Shown one piece after another: positions 59,021 to 64,000 of a stretch of DNA of 64,000 bases. The notes beneath the pieces were generated by a model that was not told where the DNA came from, made no database searches, and was given only the letters and a program-made list of their open reading frames with translations. The stretch is from Ustulina deusta (Eukaryota; Ascomycota; Sordariomycetes; Xylariales; Xylariaceae). Each line of letters starts with the position of its first letter. Positions within the stretch are counted from its first letter, which is position 1. The stretch spans positions 372,001-436,000 of the forward strand of contig JAJNNX010000031.1 in assembly GCA_023159155.1 (NCBI GenBank), given 5' to 3'. Both the position numbers and the translations under genes were made by a program.

Positions 59021-61598
59021 CGAGTCGGGAGAAGGTCACGACGATAAAAGGAGGAATCGGGAGAGAAGAGGGAGGGGGAGGTGAAGAAGAGATGGCTACA
59101 AGAGGACGCTCCAGAGGCAATTGACACAGGCAGGAATTCTACGGGGACACAGCCGCGACAAAATCATTTAGAGACTGTGTGGTAATTGGACAAGGCTAAA
59201 GTACCTAGAAGGAAGGGGGATTGGCGAGGGCAAGAGGAAAAAGAAAAAAAAAGAGGACGGCGTTGGGAAATCAGGCTGGGAAGAAAGGCTACAGGCGAGG
59301 CTGGATTCTGAGATGGTGTTCGGTGCCGGCTTGTTTTGAGGCGGGCGGGTATCAAGGATGGGTGGGTGAGCGGGCGAGTGGACGAGTGGACAAGTGGACG
59401 TGTGGACGAGCTGGAGCTGGATGGCCGGTTGCTTTTCTTGCTCTCGTTGTTCGGCGGAGATGTCATCTGTACTATACAGTAGTGTAGGTACAGACAGACA
59501 GACAGACGCAGGAGCAGATAGCTAGTGCAGTGCAGGTAGGCAGGCAGTGTCGGCGAGAGTTTATTTGGTAGGTAATTGGAGACGCGAGTGAGGGTGGCTT
59601 AGGTGCCGTAGCTGTCTGGCTATCTGTCTGTCTACCTAATCTAGTGGACACCATGCACTACTGTGCTGTAGCGTACCTAGGGACGCTTAGCTGGGCGGTA
59701 GTAGGTACCTATGCATACTAGGTAGGTGGGCAGATAGTGTAGGTTAGATGAGATGGCAGATGGGTTCGGGGTCCCTTGGCGCCCTTTGCTCGTTACTGTA
59801 CCGGTCGAAGTAGCTGGTCTAACCTCCCTCTTCCTTACACTAGACTAGTGTGGCTTCGCATCGCGGTTGGCATCCATTCCCAAGACACCATCCATGTCAT
59901 TGTCTCCCTCGTTACGTCGCCATTCGTATGCTTACTTACCTCGGTAGCGTGGATAGGCACATGGTGCTGCTAGCCTAGGCGCAGTAGGTCTCTGCTCGGC
60001 TTTTCTGAACTGACTGATGGACGAGAGAGAGGGCGAAAGGGTCGGAGCTGGGTTCCAATTGCTCCTGCATGTCCCGTACGGCAACCCTACGCTAAGGGTA
60101 GGTAGGTCGTCTAGTTGTTGCCCGTCGAGCGTTCAAGCGTTAAGCGAATCGGTTTCGGACAAGTGAGTGTGGTGGAGGAGCAGACGATCTCGGATGGGGT
60201 GGCTGTGGATGCGCCAGACTGGTCATGTCAGCCCTGTCCATTGGTCAGCAGCCTAGCCTCTAGATAGCCTAGCCCGCCCCGCTTCGACAGCAGCAGAAGG
60301 CACCCGGGCAGCGCATACATCCACTACAAACACACTGCATATGCGACTGCCTACGTGCCTACCAACCTACCTACTTCGTAGGTACGTATACCTAGGTAAA
60401 GTACATGAGGTACGGTAGTGCTGTGCTACCGTAGGTAGTGTGGTGTAGTGTACATGATCGATTCTCAACTCGTAGCCCTGACGACGGCACCGACAGCCTT
60501 TTTCTTCAGGCCACGGGACCGGGGGAGCCAATGATAGGGTTTCCTCCCCGCCGCCGAGAGGTACCGTCCCCCACCTCCTGCCCACGACCCTCAATGCTGC
60601 TACCCACGCAGCCGTGCAAGCCGTGTGTGTGGTGATTGGTCGGATTGGGCGCGCCGGGGTCTTCCAAATTATTCAGCCGGCCGCTGCGGATTGGCTGCTC
60701 TGCCTCCGTGCTGCTCCGTGCTGCTCCAGCCGTGGTCTAGACTGCGCCGCCCAGCCAATCGCGCGCCAGTCGTGTGAACTCTCTCGCTGCATTTTGGATG
60801 CAACAGGCCAGACACCGACCAGACTCGCTCCCTAGCCGCTATCTGCGCGTACATGGTCCTCCTGCGGCCTGTTCCCATCCTGAGGCCTTCGGCTGCCGTC
60901 TTGCTGCTTATCTCTGCATGTTGACTTAATCAACTCAAATCTTTTTGCCCCCCCAGACTTATAACTGTACGCCGCAAGCGCACACACTTGGAATCCCACC
61001 CTACCGCCTGTACCAACCTCACATTGCGTCGACGCTGCCTTACATGATGGCAAGGGAAATGGCGCCGGGCTGCGGACGGATACATGCAAAATACAGAGCA
61101 TGCATACACGGCGCCCACCAAGGCCGGACTCGGACACGAACAACCCAACAAGCCATTCGGGTGCTTTCCTCGTTGTTCTTATAATAGTCACCAGTGCCAG
61201 CGTCAGAGCAGCGTGGTCAGAGGATCGAGTCCATGAACCTTGATTGGCACGGACCACTGGCCATCCACTGGCCATCCACTGCCTGCACAGGTAAGGCATG
61301 TAAGGGAGGTTCGTCGACAGATCGTCATTGGGCACAATTGCAGCAAGCCGTGCCGGCCTACACTAAGCGTTTCAGACAGTCTCTTCCCCACTCCCACCGC
61401 CCATACTCGTCCATGCAAGAACCCTGGCTCATGAGGACGAGTGGTTGTGTGAGACGTTGGAGACGAATCGATTACTATCATGGCCTAAAAACCAGCTCAC
61501 CTCACTAGGTGTCTCATCATATCATTATATAGAGGTATCCCTGGTATCTAGATGTTTGCTTGCGCAGAACATACCCTCCTGCCTTTCTCAATAACCAT
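59021..61598. other. Intergenic, about 2.6 kb, rich in ACCT/AGGT motifs
   Basis: Holds the promoter of the zinc-finger gene and the 3' flank of the transporter gene. No gene is supported; the minus-strand frame at 60832-61335 has no family character. The stretch 59480-60430 is dense in TACCTA/TAGGTA and related units, has an ACAG microsatellite (59490-59507) and a short perfect hairpin (60368-60384). Confidence 0.45.
60368..60384. repeat. Perfect inverted repeat TACCTAC-TTC-GTAGGTA
   Basis: Seven-base arms with a three-base loop, in the middle of a cluster of TACCTA/TAGGTA units. This is the neatest example of the motif family that recurs through the intergenic DNA here. Confidence 0.8.
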
Positions 61599-63912
61599 TT
61601 ACTGTGCCTCGGCTGGTGCTTCCGATGCACCTTTCGACTTCACCTCACCGCTGCTAAGCGTATCGCCGGGCTTCTTTTCGGGATCGGCAATACTGTACTC
61701 GAGTTGCAGGGCAGCGCGGCGATTGTTGCGCGTCTTCCACGCTGGGGTGCCGATATACTTGATCGACCCTGGACTGCTATCTTCAAAAATACCTGCGACC
61801 TCCTCCAAGGCCTTATTGGCCGTTTCCGGGAATAGGAAGAAGCAATGGATGAACATAGCCGCGCAGAAGACGGCAAATAACACATACGTCTTCCAGGTGA
61901 TATGTGCGAACGCAACCGGTGTGAAGTACCTAGGTAAACATGAGTTAGCACGGGAGGGACGTCCTCATAGTGTGCTCGCCAGACATACGCAAGGGCAAAG
62001 TTCAGCGCCCAATTTCCAGAAGTTGCGAGCGCCACTGCCTTGCCACGCACTCGCAGAGGGTAAAGCTCAGGAGGATATGTCCAGCTAACAGGTCCCCACT
62101 AGGATACATCACTTAGGTCAGCAATCGCTAATTCGAGTGTAATTTATGTGCGTTTTAGAGTCGCGAAAAGCTTCGAGAACATGCATTTGGCCTGAAAATG
62201 AGCTCCTATGCCCTTATAGTGGCCAACATAAGAAGGGAGTTGCTAGGGGAATTACGTACGGTTGGCGCATACGAGGCCACGAACAGGTAGGTTGACGCGA
62301 TGATGGCTTTGGCGGGTGAGCCCCGAATCACCATTGAGATCGCATCCGTGCCGAAATGGTCTTCAGCCGTCGCAGCCCGGGAATACACAGCAAACAGTCC
62401 AGCGTTGAGGGACATGAAGAGGCACATAAGCAACGCGCCCACTAGCATAGTAGGACGTCGGCCCCATCTGTCCTGCCAAATCAAAGCAGGAACTGTCATG
62501 GCTACGTTAATGATGAACTGGATGCCGCTCGGTAGCAAGTCGCCACCTAATCCAGCCATGGTGAATACATAAGCAATGTAATACTGTTTCAACCGAGTTA
62601 GAATCACTTTCTTATCAGAATCCTCCAACACTACAAGTCTCATAGTTCCCCACGCGTGGGGCAAATGGAAGCCTAAACTCACCATCATTACGTTCATGCC
62701 TGTCAGCTGACTCCAAATCTGGGTGAACAAGCCTATATGAGTTCGATTAACCATACCTGGTCGTATCAACTCAGACCAGTGTACATCCGCATTGTGTTGA
62801 TCGAGGCGAACGCCCTCTCGGATCTCAGCCAACTCCTTCTTAACGAGGGGGGAATTGGGGTCACCTTTCCCATGAACGAGCACAAGCACTTCGCTCATCT
62901 CTTCCCAGCGATCCTTCTTGGCGAGCCACCTCGGGCTCTCAGGCAATACGCACAAGCCCGAGTAAAGCAGTACGGCAGGGATGATTTGGAGCGCCCAGGG
63001 GAGCCGGAAAGCCACCTGGCCCTTGATGAAACTGCATCCATAGCAAAGAAAGAACATGATGGCAATGCCCCATGTGATTGCCCACTACAACGCTCGGAGT
63101 CAGTTATCTCACGAATATGATTCGGGGTAGTTTTGAACGCGTGGGAAGCTTCCGGGGCATTTTTTGGGCCCAAGAGAGGTCTTTTACTCTGAAAGTCACT
63201 ACGAGAAGAAGAACACGAATTGCTCACTTGCTGCATGCCGATAAGCCGGCCACGCTTCGACGGGGGTGAGATCTCCGAGATGTACACCGGGACCTGGGCC
63301 GAGCAGATGCCCACCGAGAAGCCGTTGATTATGCGCCCAACAATGAGCATGGGAACATTCACAGATGCGGCGACGATGATGCAGCCGATGACCCTACAGC
63401 ATGGTCGCAGTTGATCAATAAAACTGCGTTGTCGGAAATAGCTGCACTGGTTAATGCGAGGGTGCTCACCAGATGACGGCGCCGGTTTGAATCGCCGTCT
63501 TGCGTCCAAGACGATCCGACAGCCATCCAGAAAAGAGCGCACCGAGCCATGAGCCTCCGGGCATGGCAGCTGTGATGCCACCTTGCAACGAAGAATCGGG
63601 ACCTCGACATTGGCCCGTCACTGGGTCGTTTCCCTGTCAGATTGTCAGCGGGTAACGCTGCAGACATCATTGAAAAGAGATATACTAACTTGAGCATTAT
63701 ACTGACACTTGTAGGGCGTCGTCGCGATGATGGCGCTCATCGATGAGATATCAAAGCCGAAGAGTGCGCCACCTTGTAGGTGATCATGCGGAGTTAGCGA
63801 CCGACCCAGTGAGGAGAGAACTAGATTAAGGTTGAGGCTGAGATGATGGAGCATAGCACATACCTATCACGGATGTAGCTGCGATCACATAAATGTTGCC
63901 AAATTTCTTCAT
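61599..63912 (-). CDS. MFS sugar transporter (hexose/HXT-like)
   Basis: Twelve-helix proton-sugar symporter type of the plasma membrane. Eight exons, 63912-63864, 63772-63690, 63633-63470, 63393-63228, 63084-62683, 62583-62260, 62098-61989 and 61929-61599, join in phase to 542 aa. Family signatures in order: GGALFGFDISSMSAI (helix 1), SWLGALFSGWLSDRLGRK (loop 2-3 GRK motif), VGRIINGFSVGICSAQVPVYISEISPPSKRG read across helix 4 to loop 4-5, PESPRWLAKKDR in the middle, SQLTGMNVMMYYIAYVF (helix 7), DRWGRRP, and SWTYPPELYPLRVRGKA, ending with FPETANKALEE. The C-terminal tail is hydrophilic. The exact sugar is not readable. The start ATG lies 88 bp from the window edge, so the promoter is outside. 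Confidence 0.94.
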
Positions 63913-64000
63913 ACTGTCTCAAAGCTCTCGCGAGCCTGTTCCGCTCGACTTGGCTCAACAATAATATCTTATTAGAAGCACTAGGTGAGGTTTTCGATGA
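63913..64000. other. Right edge: 5' flank of the sugar transporter gene
   Basis: Only 88 bp remain; they are the immediate upstream region or leader of the transporter gene. No other feature is visible. Confidence 0.5.

Noticed and set aside
60832..61335. 167-codon minus-strand open frame
   Set aside because: No domain character and no ATG context; lies in motif-rich intergenic DNA.

Overview
The window is nuclear DNA of a filamentous ascomycete, most likely a Sordariomycete (Pezizomycotina). Every confident gene is eukaryotic. Coding exons are interrupted by short introns of about 50-120 nt with GTAAGT/GTATGT-type donors, CTAAC-like branch sites and TAG/CAG acceptors. The proteins are housekeeping and secreted types typical of that group. 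I found no rRNA, CRISPR array, prokaryotic operon or recognisable intact transposon. Exon models below were built by hand; each junction was checked for reading-frame continuity and for agreement with the expected protein family. Seventeen protein genes are supported, separated by unusually roomy intergenic DNA (up to 5.9 kb).

Layout. 384-3588(-): a SacI plus hSac2-domain phosphoinositide phosphatase. 4415-5178(-): the snRNP/snoRNP protein Snu13, divergent from the V-ATPase proteolipid VMA3 (5647-6441,+). 8790-9236(-): a small secreted protein with GFPT-type repeats. 12653-13917(-): a secreted Thr/Ser/Val-rich wall-type protein. 13918-19803: a long gene-free interval with at most eroded remnants. 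19804-22184(+): an extracellular glutaminase A type enzyme. 24102-26758(-): a membrane-anchored neutral ceramidase, divergent from the splicing factor SPF27/BCAS2 (27446-28269,+). 28658-30082(-): the PKA regulatory subunit. 33018-34141(+): an orphan gene. 36454-37940(-): CTP:phosphoethanolamine cytidylyltransferase, divergent from a phytanoyl-CoA dioxygenase family protein (38654-39652,+). 40650-43644(-): the RNA-binding protein Hrp1, with a 1.1-kb intron, divergent from a Gyp1/TBC1D22-type Rab-GAP (44600-46875,+). 47823-51080(-): secreted GH31 alpha-glucosidase. 52804-54505(-): secreted GH43 (subfamily 24-like) galactanase with a C-terminal CBM35-like module. 56328-59020(-): a degenerate caspase-like domain fused to C2H2 zinc fingers. 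61599-63912(-): an MFS sugar transporter.

Functional themes are RNA processing (Snu13, SPF27, Hrp1), membrane lipid and vesicle biology (Sac phosphatase, ceramidase, PCYT2, Rab-GAP, V-ATPase), nutrient acquisition outside the cell (glutaminase, GH31, GH43, sugar transporter) and cAMP signalling (PKA-R). Nothing suggests a secondary-metabolite cluster. The order is the usual fungal mixture, with several divergent pairs sharing promoters of 0.5-1 kb.

The most unusual item is the 861-aa protein at 56328-59020. Its caspase-like fold carries Tyr where the catalytic His belongs and Ser where the Cys belongs, and it is joined to a C-terminal zinc-finger array. Its last exon also overlaps a 192-codon open frame. 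Other points worth a look are the repetitive secreted proteins, homopolymer-laden introns, the 1.1-kb Hrp1 intron, an abrupt change of codon GC within the GH31 gene, and the abundance of ACCT/AGGT motifs in the intergenic DNA.
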